Of a DNA stretch of 64,000 nucleotides, positions 41,667 to 50,730 are shown piece by piece. The translations under genes and the position numbers were made by a program. The notes under the pieces were generated by a model. It saw only the letters and a list, made by a program, of their open reading frames with translations, did no database searches and had not been told where the DNA came from. Source of the DNA: UBA2882 sp045542735 (GTDB lineage Bacteria; Bacillota; Clostridia; Lachnospirales; Lachnospiraceae); NCBI GenBank assembly GCA_045542735.1, contig JAZQLQ010000004.1, positions 1-64,000 of the forward strand. Direction: 5' to 3'. Position 1 is the stretch's first letter. Each line of letters starts with the position of its first letter.

Positions 41667-43139
41667 ATGGACAATTTTCAATTATACAAAGATATTGGCA
41701 TGCGTACAAAGGGAGAACTATATTTGGGGGTCGTAGGACCTGTCAGAAGTGGAAAGTCTACATTTATCAAGCGCTTTATGGATGTGTGCGTGATTCCAAA
41801 TATGGCGGAGGATTATAATAAGACACTTATGGTAGATGAACTTCCCCAGAGTGCGGCAGGTAAGACTATCACAACCACCGAACCAAAGTTTGTGCCCAAG
41901 GAAGCGGCAAAAATTTCACTGGGTAGTGATGTGGATGTAAAGGTGCGTCTCATCGATTGCGTGGGTTATATGGTGGATGGTGCCGGCGGGCATATGGAGA
42001 ATGACATGGAGCGTATGGTTAAGACACCTTGGTTTGAAGAGGAGATTCCTTTTACACAGGCGGCAGAAGTGGGTACCAGAAAGGTTATCTTTGATCATTC
42101 CACCATTGGCATTGTAGTGACAACCGATGGTAGTTTTACGGATATTCCTGCAGAAAATTACATACCGGCAACGGAGCGTACCATTATGGAATGCAAGCAA
42201 CTACACAAGCCGTTTGTTGTGTTGGTGAACACAGAGAGACCACAGTCTAAGGAAGCCAAGGAATTGGCTGAGCGTTTGTCTGCGGAGTATGGTGTGACAG
42301 CTATGCCTATGAATCTGGCACAATTAAAGAAAGAAGACATGGAGACGTTATTGTCACAGATTCTTTTGGAGTTCCCGATTTCCCGTATTGAGTTTTATAT
42401 GCAGGGATTTGTGGAGATGCTTCCGTCCACCCATCCGCTGAAAATGGAATTGACAGAACAGTTACGGGAACAGATGGTTCATTATAATTGTATGCGTGAC
42501 ATTATGGAACATCCAATTTGTCTGGAAAGCCGTTATATCAAAAAGATGAAAACAGATGCCATCAATATGGCAGATGGTTCTGTACGAATTGACTTAACCA
42601 TTGCAGACGAATGTTATTATGAATTGCTCAGTGACTTAATCGGAGAAGAGATTACATCAGAGTATCAGTTATTTGCCAAATTAAAAGAACTCTCGGCTAT
42701 TGCCAAAGAGTACGAAGGTGTCCTCCCAGCCATTACCATGGTGAGACAAAAGGGCTATGGCGTTATGAAGCCCAGTAGGGATGAGATTACCTTGGGCAAA
42801 CCCGAAGTCATTAAGCATGGCAATAAATATGGTGTGAAGATGAAAGCAGAAAGTCCGTCCGTACATTTGATTCGTGCCAACATTGAGACGGAGATTGCGC
42901 CGATTGTGGGGACAAAAGAACAAGCTGAGGATTTAATCCGTTATATTGAAGATGCGGATAATGAAGAAGGTAGCATCTGGGAGACCAATATTTTTGGCAA
43001 GAGTATCGAGCAACTGGTAGAAGATGGTATCCGTAGCAAACTGTCCATGATTGGCGATGAAAGCCAGATTAAATTACAGGATTCCATGCAAAAGATTGTC
43101 AACGATACCACCGGCGGATTGGTGTGTATTATTATTTAA
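41667..43139 (+). CDS. spoIVA: Stage IV sporulation protein A
   Basis: A 490-residue ATPase that polymerises on the forespore surface and forms the base layer of the spore coat. The N-terminal domain has Walker A GVVGPVRSGKSTFIKRFMD near residue 21 and the family's DCVGYMVDGAGGHMEN switch region near 97. The C-terminal tail ends in ...DTTGGLVCIII, typical of the SpoVM-interacting end. The ATG is fixed by the family N-terminus MDNFQLYKDI. It is strong evidence that the organism sporulates. Confidence 0.97.
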   Translation: MDNFQLYKDIGMRTKGELYLGVVGPVRSGKSTFIKRFMDVCVIPNMAEDYNKTLMVDELPQSAAGKTITTTEPKFVPKEAAKISLGSDVDVKVRLIDCVGYMVDGAGGHMENDMERMVKTPWFEEEIPFTQAAEVGTRKVIFDHSTIGIVVTTDGSFTDIPAENYIPATERTIMECKQLHKPFVVLVNTERPQSKEAKELAERLSAEYGVTAMPMNLAQLKKEDMETLLSQILLEFPISRIEFYMQGFVEMLPSTHPLKMELTEQLREQMVHYNCMRDIMEHPICLESRYIKKMKTDAINMADGSVRIDLTIADECYYELLSDLIGEEITSEYQLFAKLKELSAIAKEYEGVLPAITMVRQKGYGVMKPSRDEITLGKPEVIKHGNKYGVKMKAESPSVHLIRANIETEIAPIVGTKEQAEDLIRYIEDADNEEGSIWETNIFGKSIEQLVEDGIRSKLSMIGDESQIKLQDSMQKIVNDTTGGLVCIII

Positions 43140-43147
43140 AATATTTC

Positions 43148-43176
43148 TTCAAACCACCCCCAAATTATGGTATTCT
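43148..43176 (+). promoter_or_regulatory. Promoter for punA with inverted repeat over the -10
   Basis: TTCAAA (43148-43153) and TATTCT (43171-43176) are 17 nt apart, with TGG before the -10. TTATGGTAT (43165-43173) overlaps the -10 and is repeated inverted as ATACCATAA (43203-43211) in the leader. GGCG-GAAT-CGCC (43183-43194) forms a hairpin near the expected transcript start. Confidence 0.5.
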
Positions 43177-43226
43177 ATAAGAGGCGGAATCGCCCAAAAA
43201 GTATACCATAAAGAAGGGGTGTTTTT

Positions 43227-44048
43227 ATGAGCAAAGTATATGATAAAGTAATGGATTGTTTAAAGAGTGTCAGAGAGGTTACGGATTTTGTACCCAAGGT
43301 GGCGATTGTCCTTGGTTCCGGTCTTGGTGATTATGCCAATGACATCAAGGTTGTAGCTGAGATTGAGTATAGCGATATCAAAGGTTTTCCCGTATCTACC
43401 GTTCCCGGACATGCAGGCAAATTTATCTTTGGTTACGTAGGTGAAGTTCCTGTCGTATGTATGAAGGGTAGAGTACATTATTACGAAGGCTATGATATGT
43501 CTGACGTGGTACTTCCTACCAGGTTGATGAAAATGATGGGTGCAGAGATTTTGTTTTTAACAAATGCATCCGGTGGTATCAATAAAAACTTTGAAGCAGG
43601 TTCCTTTATGATGATTACCGATCATATTTCTTCATTTGTGCAGAATCCTTTGATTGGTCCCAACATTGATGAATTTGGAACCAGATTCCCGGATATGAGT
43701 CATGTATATGATGAAGACTTACAGGAGATTTTAAGACAGACAGCAAAAGAAAATGACATTCATTTGAATGAAGGTGTATATATCCAGTTTACAGGTCCTT
43801 CTTTTGAGTCCCCCACAGAAGTTAAGATGGCAGGATTGTTAGGAGCCGATGCAGTTGGTATGTCTACCGTTGTAGAGGCGATTGTGGCAAACCATATGGG
43901 TATGAAGATTTGTGGTGTTTCCTGTGTCTGCAATTTGGCGGCAGGTATTTCCCCTACACCTTTGACACACGATGAAGTACAGCAGGCAGCTAATGAGGCG
44001 GCACCCAAGTTTAAGAAATTGTTGACTGAGGCTGTGAAGAAGTTTTAA
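43227..44048 (+). CDS. punA: Purine nucleoside phosphorylase
   Basis: A 273-residue enzyme of the trimeric PNP family that splits inosine and guanosine (phosphate-dependent). Motifs include VLGSGLGDYA near residue 29, STVPGHAGKF near 57, LTNASGGINKNFEAGSFMMITDHI near 112, and GADAVGMSTVVEAIVANHMGM near 210. GAAGGGG precedes the ATG across five Ts. It opens a nucleoside-salvage cluster with cdd and an amidohydrolase. Confidence 0.95.
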   Translation: MSKVYDKVMDCLKSVREVTDFVPKVAIVLGSGLGDYANDIKVVAEIEYSDIKGFPVSTVPGHAGKFIFGYVGEVPVVCMKGRVHYYEGYDMSDVVLPTRLMKMMGAEILFLTNASGGINKNFEAGSFMMITDHISSFVQNPLIGPNIDEFGTRFPDMSHVYDEDLQEILRQTAKENDIHLNEGVYIQFTGPSFESPTEVKMAGLLGADAVGMSTVVEAIVANHMGMKICGVSCVCNLAAGISPTPLTHDEVQQAANEAAPKFKKLLTEAVKKF

Positions 44049-44092
44049 GTAAAAGAACAGTGTAAAATAAATGATTTGCAGAGGTACAAGTT

Positions 44093-44545
44093 ATGAACTC
44101 AATGCAAAAAAATGAATTAATCACCAAGGCATTACAGGCCAGACAAAGTGCATATGCGCCGTATTCCAACTATTTTGTAGGAGCAGCACTTCTTTGTGAA
44201 GATGGCAGCATCTATACCGGATGCAATGTAGAAAATGCTTCCTACGGGGCTACCAATTGTGCAGAGCGTACTGCGGTCTTTAAAGCGGTTAGCGAAGGGA
44301 AACGCAGATTTATTGCCATTGCCATTGCCGGCGGCAAACAAGAGAGTGCAACAAGTGTAGAGCAAATAGCAGATTTGCAAACCACAGACTATGCCTTCCC
44401 TTGCGGTGTATGTAGACAAGTTCTCCGGGAGTTTGCAGATCCTAAGCAGATGACTGTTGTTGTGTGTAAATCCGTGGATGATTACAAAGAGATGACTTTA
44501 GAGCAATTGTTGCCGGAATCCTTTGGGCCGGATAACCTGAAATAA
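44093..44545 (+). CDS. cdd: Cytidine deaminase
   Basis: A 150-residue zinc enzyme that deaminates cytidine and deoxycytidine. The zinc site is complete: NVENASYGATNCAERTAVFKA near residue 44-65, with Cys and Glu in CAE, and PCGVCRQVLREF near residue 103. A 12-residue longer loop lies between them than in the shortest homologues (TSVEQIADLQ). AGAGGT precedes the ATG. Confidence 0.96.
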   Translation: MNSMQKNELITKALQARQSAYAPYSNYFVGAALLCEDGSIYTGCNVENASYGATNCAERTAVFKAVSEGKRRFIAIAIAGGKQESATSVEQIADLQTTDYAFPCGVCRQVLREFADPKQMTVVVCKSVDDYKEMTLEQLLPESFGPDNLK

Positions 44546-44569
44546 ATCAAACCAGTAAAGGAAAACCAT

Positions 44570-45850
44570 ATGAATACAAGATTTTATAATGCAAAGATTT
44601 TAACAATGGAAGAACCCATCAAAGTAGTAGATGGCGAGTTGTGGGTAAAAGAAAACACCATCATATATGTGGGAGCCGGTGAGAAACCGGAAGCACCTGT
44701 ATGGGACAGGGAGCTTGACTGTAAAGGCAATCTGCTGATGCCCGGTTTTAAGGATGCCCATACCCATTCAGCTATGACCCTGCTTCGTTCTTATGCAGAT
44801 GATATGCCTTTGCAGGATTGGCTCAATAAACAGGTTTTTCCTGTGGAAGCTAAAATGGAATATGATGACATCTATCATTTGACCAAGTTGGCAGTGCTTG
44901 AGTACCTGACCAGCGGTATTACCGGTGTGATGGAAATGTATCTGGACCCTTATGCCATCCAGGAGGCATTTACCGAGTGTGGTATGAGAAATGTACAGGT
45001 CAGCGGCATCAATAAATTTGGTCCTTCTTTGGAAGAAATGGAAAACCGTTATCTGAAATTAAACGGACAGAACGAGCTCTCTTCTTATATGCTTGGATTC
45101 CATGCAGAGTATACCTGCTCTAAGGAACTGCTTGAGGATATTGCGGCTATGGCAAAGAAATATCAGGCACCTGTCTTTACACACAATTCGGAGACCGCTT
45201 TGGAAGTAGCAGAGTGTAAAGATCGTTATGGGGTATCACCCACTGTGCTTTTTGACCAGATTGGTCTGTATGATTTTGGTGGCGGCGGATACCATTGTGT
45301 GCATATGTGTGATGAAGATTTCGAAGTATTTAAGAAACGAAATCTGGTAGCAGTGACTAATCCGGCGTCTAACTTAAAGTTAGCAAGTGGTATTGCTCCG
45401 ATTTCCAGATATCTCAAGGAAGGTATCCCGGTAGCAATTGGTACAGACGGACCGGCAAGCAATAACTGCCTGGATATGTTCCGCGAAATGTTCTTGGTAA
45501 CCGGACTTGCAAAATACTATGATAACGATGCCTCCAGTGTGGATGCACTTGAAGTATTAAAAATGGCAACGGTTAACGGAGCAAAAGCTATGGGATGGAA
45601 GGATTGTGAGACCTTAAGCGTAGGCAGCAAGGCAGATTTAATCATGATTGATTTAAACCAACCCAATATGCAGCCAATTCACAACATTGCTAAAAACGTA
45701 GTATATGCGGGAAGCAAGCAGAATGTGACACTTACTATGATTAACGGTAAGATTTTATATGAAAACGGAATCTTCCATATCGGAACCGATCCCGAAGAAA
45801 TTTATAAAAAATGTAGTGAGATTTCCAAACGTTTGGAATTGGAGGCCTAA
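44570..45850 (+). CDS. Amidohydrolase (MtaD/SsnA-like)
   Basis: A 426-residue metal-dependent deaminase of the amidohydrolase superfamily. It has the metal site DAHTHSAMTLLRSYADDMPLQDWLN near residue 66, HAEYTCSKELL, HNSETALEVAEC, and GTDGPASNNCLDMF near 290. It resembles 5-methylthioadenosine/S-adenosylhomocysteine deaminases. Alongside punA and cdd it likely feeds purine salvage. The exact substrate (MTA, SAH, adenosine or guanine) cannot be fixed from sequence. Confidence 0.88.
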   Translation: MNTRFYNAKILTMEEPIKVVDGELWVKENTIIYVGAGEKPEAPVWDRELDCKGNLLMPGFKDAHTHSAMTLLRSYADDMPLQDWLNKQVFPVEAKMEYDDIYHLTKLAVLEYLTSGITGVMEMYLDPYAIQEAFTECGMRNVQVSGINKFGPSLEEMENRYLKLNGQNELSSYMLGFHAEYTCSKELLEDIAAMAKKYQAPVFTHNSETALEVAECKDRYGVSPTVLFDQIGLYDFGGGGYHCVHMCDEDFEVFKKRNLVAVTNPASNLKLASGIAPISRYLKEGIPVAIGTDGPASNNCLDMFREMFLVTGLAKYYDNDASSVDALEVLKMATVNGAKAMGWKDCETLSVGSKADLIMIDLNQPNMQPIHNIAKNVVYAGSKQNVTLTMINGKILYENGIFHIGTDPEEIYKKCSEISKRLELEA

Positions 45851-45853
45851 TAC

Positions 45854-47575
45854 ATGGAATATCTGATTTTTCTTGGTGCCATAGCCGTAGTACTGGTTAT
45901 TTTTACATGGACCGGTATACAGGAAGATAAGCGTACAAAGAAGATGTTTCGAAACAAATTAAAAGAGCAGTATGGTAAATGGTCTGCCAAACAGTATGCC
46001 GATGGCAGAATGAATACCATATTCTCAGCGGTAGGAGCAGACGCGACAGATTTTGTCATCGACGATATTACATGGAACGACTTAGACATGGATCGTTTGT
46101 TTAGGACCATGGACTTTACCCGTTCGGCGGCAGGAGAAGAGGCACTTTACCGCTGGCTTCGCATGCCCGTTTTTGATGAAGAAACGTTACAGAAAAGAGA
46201 GGCACATTTCCGTTTCTTTGATAAACATGAAAAAGAACGTCTGGACTATTTGATGCTGATGACAGAGGTGGGCAGGACAGGCAAGTATTCAGTTTATGAT
46301 TATCTGGGTTATTTGGATGCTTTACCGGGTAAAAATTGTCTGGTGACGAAGCTCATTGATGTGATTATGCTTTTATCCATCCTGTTGGGATTTACCGTAA
46401 GCGGACATTTTTTCTGGGTGTTTGCGGCGTTGCTTGGATATCATAGCTTTATATATATGAAGCAAAAGCGTAAGGTAGAGCCTTATCTGACCACGTTTTC
46501 CTATTTTATCCGTATATTGGAATGTGTGGACAAGTTGGATCGGATGTCTCCTGTATTTCATCAGGAATTTGCAGAAGAGATTGCAAAATTAAAAAAAGAA
46601 AAGGTACAGTTTTCTTCCTTCCGCAGATTTGCATTTCTGGCATTAAACAGCAATGACGGGACCGGAGGCGCAGAGATTCTACAGATATTCCAAGTTTATA
46701 TCAATATGATGTTCCATTTGGATCTTATCAAGCTGTATTCTATGCTTGCCACAGTAAAAGAAAAAAAACACGATCTGATTGCAATCCTACAGGGCATGGG
46801 TGAGATCGAAGCCTGTGTCAGTGTGGTTTATACAAGAGCGGCAATGGGCGGATATTGTATGCCTGAGTTTGTGAGTGCCACGGGTGAAGAGAACGGCACT
46901 TTGAATACCGGGGTAAAGATCACTTCTTTATTATATGAAGCAACAGATTTATATCATCCTTTAATAGCAGAACCTGTAAAAAACAATGTGAGTCAGAAAA
47001 AAGGAATGCTATTAACCGGCTCCAATGCATCCGGTAAATCTACTTTTTTAAAAGCGGTAGCCATCAATGCGTTGTTGGCACAGACCATTCATACCGTTTG
47101 TGCAAGCAACTATCGGGCAAATTTTTTCCGGATTTATTCGTCCATGGCATTGAGGGACAGTCTGCAAGAAGGCGAAAGCTATTTTATTGTGGAGATTAAA
47201 TCTTTGAAACGGATTTTTGATGCAGCGCATGCAAATGAAACAAAAGCGCCTGTTCTTTGTACCATCGACGAGGTACTAAGAGGTACCAATACAGCAGAGC
47301 GCATTGCAGCAAGTACTGAGCTTTTAAAAGCGCTTTCTACAGAAGATGTGCTGTGCTTTGCGGCAACCCATGACTTGGAGTTAACTTCCTTATTAAAAGA
47401 AGTGTATGCTAATTATCATTTCAAGGAAATGATTGATGGGAAAGAAATTGTATTCCCTTATGAATTGACAGAAGGTCCGGCAAAGGGCAGAAATGCCATT
47501 AAGCTGATGGGAGCGTTGGGCTTTGATCGGGAGATTGTAAATAGAGCAGAACAATTGGCAGGAGGATTAATGTGA
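45854..47575 (+). CDS. MutS-like ATPase with membrane segments
   Basis: A 573-residue protein whose C-terminal about 220 residues are the MutS ATPase domain: Walker A LLTGSNASGKSTFLKAVA near residue 385, DSLQEGESYF, DEVLRGTNTAERIAAS, and FAATHDLEL. The MutS lever/clamp region (about 200-370) is recognisable, but the mismatch-binding domains are missing. It has a transmembrane segment at residues 2-18 and a hairpin of two more at about 170-215. It is thus not classical MutS or MutS2. The membrane location is unusual and its role is unknown. It lies between the amidohydrolase and rnhA and overlaps rnhA by 4 bp. Confidence 0.85.
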   Translation: MEYLIFLGAIAVVLVIFTWTGIQEDKRTKKMFRNKLKEQYGKWSAKQYADGRMNTIFSAVGADATDFVIDDITWNDLDMDRLFRTMDFTRSAAGEEALYRWLRMPVFDEETLQKREAHFRFFDKHEKERLDYLMLMTEVGRTGKYSVYDYLGYLDALPGKNCLVTKLIDVIMLLSILLGFTVSGHFFWVFAALLGYHSFIYMKQKRKVEPYLTTFSYFIRILECVDKLDRMSPVFHQEFAEEIAKLKKEKVQFSSFRRFAFLALNSNDGTGGAEILQIFQVYINMMFHLDLIKLYSMLATVKEKKHDLIAILQGMGEIEACVSVVYTRAAMGGYCMPEFVSATGEENGTLNTGVKITSLLYEATDLYHPLIAEPVKNNVSQKKGMLLTGSNASGKSTFLKAVAINALLAQTIHTVCASNYRANFFRIYSSMALRDSLQEGESYFIVEIKSLKRIFDAAHANETKAPVLCTIDEVLRGTNTAERIAASTELLKALSTEDVLCFAATHDLELTSLLKEVYANYHFKEMIDGKEIVFPYELTEGPAKGRNAIKLMGALGFDREIVNRAEQLAGGLM

Positions 47576-48051
47576 AAGTAAGTATTTTTACAGATGGAGC
47601 CGCAAGGGGAAACCCGGATGGACCCGGCGGATACGGAACCATTTTACAATATGTTGATCCCAATGGGACACTGCATGAAAGAGAACTGTCTGCAGGCTAT
47701 AAAAAAACCACCAACAACCGTATGGAACTAATGGCAGTTATTGTAGGTTTAGAAGCCTTAAACAGACCCTGCGAGGTGGAGTTGTATTCCGATTCCAAAT
47801 ATGTTATTGATGCCTTTGAGCAGCATTGGGTGGATTCCTGGCTCAAAAACAACTGGAAAAACAGCCAGAAAAAACCGGTGAAAAACATTGATCTGTGGAA
47901 ACGGTTGCTGGCAGCAAAAGAAAAGCATCAGGTGCACTTCAACTGGGTCAAAGGCCATGCGGGACATCCGTTAAACGAGCGATGCGATGTGCTTGCCACA
48001 AGTGCCGCTGACGGCAGTGATTTACTTGACGATTGTGGCGTTGAGGTGTAA
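47572..48051 (+). CDS. rnhA: Ribonuclease HI
   Basis: A 159-residue enzyme that degrades RNA in RNA-DNA hybrids. The catalytic set is visible: Asp in VSIFTDGAARGNPDGPGGYG near residue 8, Glu in NNRMELMAVIVGL near 50, Asp in LYSDSKYVIDA near 72, and HFNWVKGHAGHPLNERCD near 125. The start is GTG at 47572, with GGAGG 6 nt upstream; the ATG frame there reads directly into the mutS-like stop. A 4-bp overlap suggests translational coupling. Confidence 0.96.
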   Translation: MKVSIFTDGAARGNPDGPGGYGTILQYVDPNGTLHERELSAGYKKTTNNRMELMAVIVGLEALNRPCEVELYSDSKYVIDAFEQHWVDSWLKNNWKNSQKKPVKNIDLWKRLLAAKEKHQVHFNWVKGHAGHPLNERCDVLATSAADGSDLLDDCGVEV

Positions 48052-48114
48052 AATTGACTCAGAGTCTGTGAGACAAATATCGGACACAGATGCAGGACAG
48101 AAAGGATAATTGAC

Positions 48115-48285
48115 ATGAACAATCTGATTTTATTTGTAAATTCATTATTATCATATTTATTGGTATTTGCGGTTATCGTGGTAGTAGCAGGTGTTGCTGT
48201 ATTTATCGGTATTACCATGAGAAAGAAAAAGAATGCACAGGAAGCTCTGGAAGCAGAAACTGAGGAAACAGTTGCTACCGAGTAG
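48115..48285 (+). CDS. 56-residue single-pass membrane protein
   Basis: ATG at 48115 with AAAGGA 8 nt upstream opens a short frame: MNNLILFVNSLLSYLLVF, then AVIVVVAGVAVFIGITM, a transmembrane segment of about 35 residues, then RKKKNAQEALEAETEETVATE. The positive-inside rule puts the acidic tail in the cytoplasm. It is followed by a terminator, so it is the last gene of the punA-to-rnhA run. No family was recognised. Confidence 0.75.
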   Translation: MNNLILFVNSLLSYLLVFAVIVVVAGVAVFIGITMRKKKNAQEALEAETEETVATE

Positions 48286-48310
48286 TTTGTGTAGGATAAC
48301 GAGTTGATAA

Positions 48311-48357
48311 AAAAGGGCTGACGGAATCCCGAGGCGGATTGAAGGACAGCTCTTTTC
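48311..48357 (+). terminator. Terminator after the small membrane protein gene
   Basis: AAAAGGGCTG (48311-48320) pairs with CAGCTCTTTT (48347-48356), with an inner AATCC/GGATT stem. The T tract is short. Confidence 0.6.
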
Positions 48358-48382
48358 TGCATGATAAAGGAGTGTTTCATTT

Positions 48383-49384
48383 ATGGCGAAATCTTCCAAT
48401 CAAAAATTAAAACAATTATATTTACTTCGTATTCTTTCAGAATATACGGATGAGAAGCATGCCCTAACTACACAGGAATTAATTGAGAAGCTCAAAGAGT
48501 ATGATGTTAGTGCAGAGAGAAAAAGTATTTATAGTGATATTGAAGCATTAAATGCCATTGGTTATGACATATTAAATGATAAGAGCCGTACACACAACGG
48601 ATACTATATGGCATCCAGGGAGTTTGAATTGCCGGAGCTGAAACTCTTGGTTGATGCTGTACAATCCTCGCGTTTTATTACGGAAAAGAAATCCAAGGAG
48701 TTAATCGGCAAATTGGAGAAACTGTGCAGTAAATATGATGCAGGTAAACTGCAACGTCAGGTCTATGTATCCGACCGGTTAAAAACCGAAAATGAAGGTA
48801 TCTATTATAATGTGGATGGTATTCATGAAGCGATACAGAAGGATAAACAGATTACCTTCAAATATTATGAATGGGACGCAGATAAAAAAATGCGTTTCAA
48901 AAAAGAGGGTACAACTTATCAGGTAAGCCCCTATCTGTTGGTATGGAATGATTCCAATTATTATTTGGTGGCGTATCAGGAAGAGGATGCCATGATTAAG
49001 CATTATCGTGTGGATAAAATGGCAAATCTGACTGTGACAGAGATTAGTAGAACAGGGAAGAAAGATTACAAGGCATTCTCGCCCAGTTTGTATACCAAAA
49101 AAAGCTTCCAGATGTTTGGTGGCGATGAGACCACGGTTACCTTACAATGTGAGGAAAATATGGCAGGTGTAATGATTGACCGATTTGGTAAACAAGTGGC
49201 TATGCGCAAGATGCCAAACGGTAAGCTACAGGTTCGTACCGATATTATGGTCAGCAATCCCTTCTTTGGATGGTTGGCAGGCATGAATGGGGCGGTAAAA
49301 GTAGTCGCACCGGCAGAAGTGGCAACACAAGCCAGGGAGTACTTACAAAACATCCTAAGCAAATGGGACGAAATGGAAAGTTAA
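48383..49384 (+). CDS. WYL domain transcriptional regulator
   Basis: A 333-residue protein with an N-terminal winged HTH (YLLRILSEYTDEKHALTTQELIEKLKEYDVSAERKSIYSDIEAL, about 11-57), a central WYL domain (YQVSPYLLVWNDSNYYLVAYQEEDAMIKHYRVDKM, about 175-215), and a C-terminal WCX-like extension. WYL proteins act as ligand-responsive regulators of DNA repair, defence and metabolism. No target gene can be assigned; the aminotransferase lies 39 nt downstream. Confidence 0.9.
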   Translation: MAKSSNQKLKQLYLLRILSEYTDEKHALTTQELIEKLKEYDVSAERKSIYSDIEALNAIGYDILNDKSRTHNGYYMASREFELPELKLLVDAVQSSRFITEKKSKELIGKLEKLCSKYDAGKLQRQVYVSDRLKTENEGIYYNVDGIHEAIQKDKQITFKYYEWDADKKMRFKKEGTTYQVSPYLLVWNDSNYYLVAYQEEDAMIKHYRVDKMANLTVTEISRTGKKDYKAFSPSLYTKKSFQMFGGDETTVTLQCEENMAGVMIDRFGKQVAMRKMPNGKLQVRTDIMVSNPFFGWLAGMNGAVKVVAPAEVATQAREYLQNILSKWDEMES

Positions 49385-49423
49385 GATAAATAAAAGTATG
49401 ATACAAGACAAGGAGATACACAC

Positions 49424-50587
49424 ATGGAATTTGCAGACAGAATGAAAGGCTATGAAGAAGGCATTTTTCAGGTATTGAATGAAATGCGTTTAAAGAAAGA
49501 AGGAGCAGGAGAAAAGGTTTATAACTTTTCCGTAGGAACACCGGATTTTAAACCTGCTGCCCATATCATGGAAGCCGTGGCAAAAGCGGCTACCGTGGCA
49601 GAGAATTACAAATATTCTTTAGGTGACATTCCGGCATTGACGGAGGCTGTCATTGAGCGGTTTGAAAAGCGCTATGAGGTAACTTTAAGTGCAGAGGAAG
49701 TGACCTCCGTATACGGTTCACAGGAAGGTATTGCCCACATCGGATTTGCTCTTTGCAATCCCGGGGACATTGTATTGGTGCCCAATCCCGGTTATCCTGT
49801 ATTTACCTTTGGACCCTCATTGGCAGGTGCCAAGATTGTGACCTATGATCTGATTGAAGAGAAAGGCTATTTGCCCAACCTTTCCGATATTGATGAAGAG
49901 ACAGCCAAAGCGGCAAAGTGTATCATTGTGTCATACCCTTTAAACCCTGTATGCAAATGTGCACCCCCGTCTTTTTATGAAGAATTGATTGCTTGGGCAA
50001 AAAAATATGATGTGGTTGTTATTCATGACAATGCCTATTCAGACATCGTATATGATGGCAAGGTCGGACGTTCCTTCTTATCCTATGAAGGGGCCAAAGA
50101 AATTGGTGTGGAGTTTTATTCCCTGTCCAAATCCTACAACTATACCGGTGCCAGAGTGGCGTTTTTAGCAGGAAATAAAGAGTTGGTACAGACCTTTAAG
50201 AGAATGCGTAGCCAGATTGATTATGGTACCTTTATCCCCGTTCAGCTTGGTGCAGTTGCAGCACTGACAGGTTCCGATGATTGTGTCAAAAATCAGTGTA
50301 AAGAGTATGAGGCAAGAAGAAATGCACTCTGTGATGGGTTTACCAAGGCAGGCTGGGCATTTGAGCGCAGTGAAGGAACTATGTTTGCCTGGTCCAAGAT
50401 ACCGGCAAACTTTACCGATGATGTAGAGTTTGTAAAAGCCTTATTTGAACGTACCGGTGTACTCTGTACCCCGGGTAGTAGTTTTGGATCACTGGGAAAA
50501 GGACATGTACGTTTTGCCCTTGTCCTTCCTGTGGAGACAATTGAAGAAGCAGTGTCCGCAGTTGCAGACAGTGGCATTCTTGCATAA
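49424..50587 (+). CDS. PLP-dependent class I/II aminotransferase
   Basis: A 387-residue fold-type I aminotransferase. The internal-aldimine lysine is in SLSKSYNYTGARVAFLAGN near residue 232. VPNPGYPVFTFG near residue 118 and IIVSYPLNPVCKCAPPSF near 166 form the PLP and substrate pockets; VIHDNAYSDIVYDG contributes the Asp. It resembles aspartate/alanine or LL-diaminopimelate aminotransferases, but the substrate is not fixed by sequence. AAGGAG precedes the ATG. Confidence 0.9.
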   Translation: MEFADRMKGYEEGIFQVLNEMRLKKEGAGEKVYNFSVGTPDFKPAAHIMEAVAKAATVAENYKYSLGDIPALTEAVIERFEKRYEVTLSAEEVTSVYGSQEGIAHIGFALCNPGDIVLVPNPGYPVFTFGPSLAGAKIVTYDLIEEKGYLPNLSDIDEETAKAAKCIIVSYPLNPVCKCAPPSFYEELIAWAKKYDVVVIHDNAYSDIVYDGKVGRSFLSYEGAKEIGVEFYSLSKSYNYTGARVAFLAGNKELVQTFKRMRSQIDYGTFIPVQLGAVAALTGSDDCVKNQCKEYEARRNALCDGFTKAGWAFERSEGTMFAWSKIPANFTDDVEFVKALFERTGVLCTPGSSFGSLGKGHVRFALVLPVETIEEAVSAVADSGILA

Positions 50588-50629
50588 AGCTGATAGATTC
50601 AAGGTTTAAAGCGAATCGGTCAATTTCTG

Positions 50630-50664
50630 GGTGGTGATTTTTCACAAAATCGCCACCTTTTTTT
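50630..50664 (+). terminator. Terminator after the aminotransferase gene
   Basis: GGTGGTGATTTT (50630-50641) pairs with AAAATCGCCACC (50646-50657) with one G-U pair and a short loop, followed by seven Ts. Confidence 0.9.
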
Positions 50665-50690
50665 GTGTAAATTTGCCAGACGACCTTTGG

Positions 50691-50719
50691 TTGACATGCC
50701 ACAAAACTTTGGCTATACT
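50691..50719 (+). promoter_or_regulatory. Sigma-A-type promoter for nrdD
   Basis: TTGACA (50691-50696) and TATACT (50714-50719) are 17 nt apart. Confidence 0.8.
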
Positions 50720-50730
50720 TGAACTTGCAC

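Noticed and set aside
43148..43226. Purine or preQ1 riboswitch in the punA leader
   Set aside because: The leader is too short after the likely start and lacks the conserved core of either class.
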